The notes under the pieces are model-generated. The model was not told the origin of the DNA and did no database searches. It saw nothing but the letters and a program-made list of their open reading frames with translations. Shown one piece after another: positions 22,874 through 23,285 of a stretch of DNA of 23,285 nucleotides. The position numbers and the translations under genes were made by a program. Position 1 is the stretch's first letter; each line of letters starts with the position of its first letter. The DNA is from Clostridiales bacterium (GTDB lineage: Bacteria; Bacillota; Clostridia; Oscillospirales; Oscillospiraceae): positions 1 through 23,285 of the forward strand of contig JAHZBA010000037.1 of assembly GCA_019423635.1 (NCBI GenBank). The letters run 5' to 3'.

Positions 22874-22902
22874 ATTATAGGCGGCGGCCCCGGCCCTGTC
22901 AA
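22874..22902 (-). promoter_or_regulatory. Consensus promoter of the efflux operon
   Basis: Minus-strand TTGACA (22897-22902), 17-base spacer, TATAAT (22874-22879): both boxes perfect. Such a strong promoter fits a tightly repressed operon. Confidence 0.93.
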
Positions 22903-23109
22903 CCGTCTTTTCGTTCAGAGCCTGTGAATATTTCGTGAACGGCGGCGGCACCCCCCCGGCGGGGGCGGTGGAGGGCATCTTGATTCGTTACAACTGTCTG
23001 CAACAACTACTCCTATTATATATGCCGCAACCCATTGGACGGCAGCTGGAAGCCGCCCCTATATTCTGGACGGTTTGTTACAACCACGTTACAAAACATC
23101 ATAATTTAT
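22903..23109. promoter_or_regulatory. Divergent intergenic region with GTTACAA repeats
   Basis: No gene is supported. Three identical GTTACAA words occur in the same orientation at 22987-22993, 23077-23083 and 23088-23094; the last two are 11 bases apart, one helical turn. They lie just upstream of the rightward promoter near 23110 and may be activator or repressor sites. Confidence 0.4.
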
Positions 23110-23138
23110 TGACTTTCGTTTTGCCGCCGTGTTATAGT
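23109..23138 (+). promoter_or_regulatory. Promoter of the right-edge gene
   Basis: TTGACT about 23109-23114, 18-base spacer, TATAGT about 23133-23138 (or TTATAG with a 17-base spacer). It reads toward the start codon at 23282. Confidence 0.65.
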
Positions 23139-23144
23139 CAGGAT

Positions 23145-23281
23145 GCAAAACGGAGGGCCGCTCCAATCCGGAGCAGATACGGGCCGGCTAGCCACGGTAT
23201 GTGCGCCGGGCGGGAGGCTTGCCCAAGGTTTTGACAAAACTGGCGGCAACCCCGCCAAATTCTAAAAGGAGGAAGACCCAA
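23145..23281 (+). promoter_or_regulatory. Structured ~140-base leader, family not recognised
   Basis: Several short hairpins: GCTCC/GGAGC near 23160-23175, GGGC/GCCC near 23210-23225, GTTTT-GAC-AAAAC near 23228-23240, and TGGCGG-CAACC-CCGCCA near 23241-23257. It ends in AAAAGGAGG nine bases before the ATG. The length and density of structure suggest a cis-regulatory RNA, but no known riboswitch consensus fits. Confidence 0.45.
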
Positions 23282-23285
23282 ATGA
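23282..23285 (+). CDS. Start codon of a gene running off the window
   Basis: ATG at 23282-23284, nine bases after a strong AAGGAGG (23266-23272). Only the start codon and one more base are visible, so the product cannot be named. Confidence 0.7.

Noticed and set aside
23200..23262. SAM-I riboswitch at the right edge
   Set aside because: GGCAACC and GCCAAATTC are present, but the P1 strands, kink-turn and P3/P4 layout are not found, so it is left as unassigned.

Overview
The window looks like chromosomal DNA of a GC-rich, butyrate-type gut Firmicute of the Oscillospiraceae (Flavonifractor, Lawsonibacter or Intestinimonas-like). This is inferred from strong G/C third-position bias combined with Clostridia-style signals: AAAGGAGG ribosome binding sites, TTGACA-17-TATAAT promoters, a Rex-like operator in front of a biosynthetic thiolase, a CBS/DRTGG pyrophosphatase and LTAC-type lipoproteins. 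No phage, transposase, CRISPR, rRNA or tRNA is visible. Most genes are on the minus strand; pyrG, an M24 peptidase gene and the pyrophosphatase gene form a plus-strand island in the middle.

Layout: 1-610 holds no gene I can support, only GC-rich inverted repeats and the thiolase terminator. 617-1876 (-) is an acetyl-CoA acetyltransferase with a 26-residue insertion, preceded by a consensus promoter and two Rex-like sites. 2123-3115 (-) is a SurA/PpiC-like lipoprotein. 3282-3860 (-) is a TudS/DUF523-related putative desulfidase. 3936-4814 (-) is a protein resembling the DUF3396 (type VI immunity, TsiV-like) family. 5189-6874 and 6871-7944 (+) are CTP synthase and an M24 Xaa-Pro peptidase, overlapping by ATGA and driven from one promoter through a ~200-nt structured leader with an attenuator-like terminator. 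8298-9914 (+) is the manganese-dependent CBS/DRTGG pyrophosphatase.

10195-16346 (-) is a molybdenum operon that combines molybdopterin synthesis with molybdate uptake: moaA, moaC, a MOSC protein, a MoeA-like molybdopterin-binding protein with a C-terminal Cys cluster, modA, modB, modC and mogA. moaD, moaE, moeA and mobA are absent and must lie elsewhere. An interspersed hairpin repeat interrupts it between moaC and the MOSC gene; a second copy lies after the M24 peptidase gene.

16465-22816 (-) is a four-gene efflux operon: TetR regulator, TolC-like protein, lipoprotein adaptor and RND pump. Its consensus promoter has two 15-bp operators just downstream of the -10, so autoregulation by the TetR protein is very likely. 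The last ~380 bases contain GTTACAA repeats, a promoter and a structured ~140-nt leader ending in the start codon of a gene that continues beyond the window.

No wholly new multi-gene system is evident. The best candidates for new biology are the two structured leaders (pyrG and the right edge), the DUF3396-like orphan, the hairpin repeat family and the tandem Rex-like arrangement.
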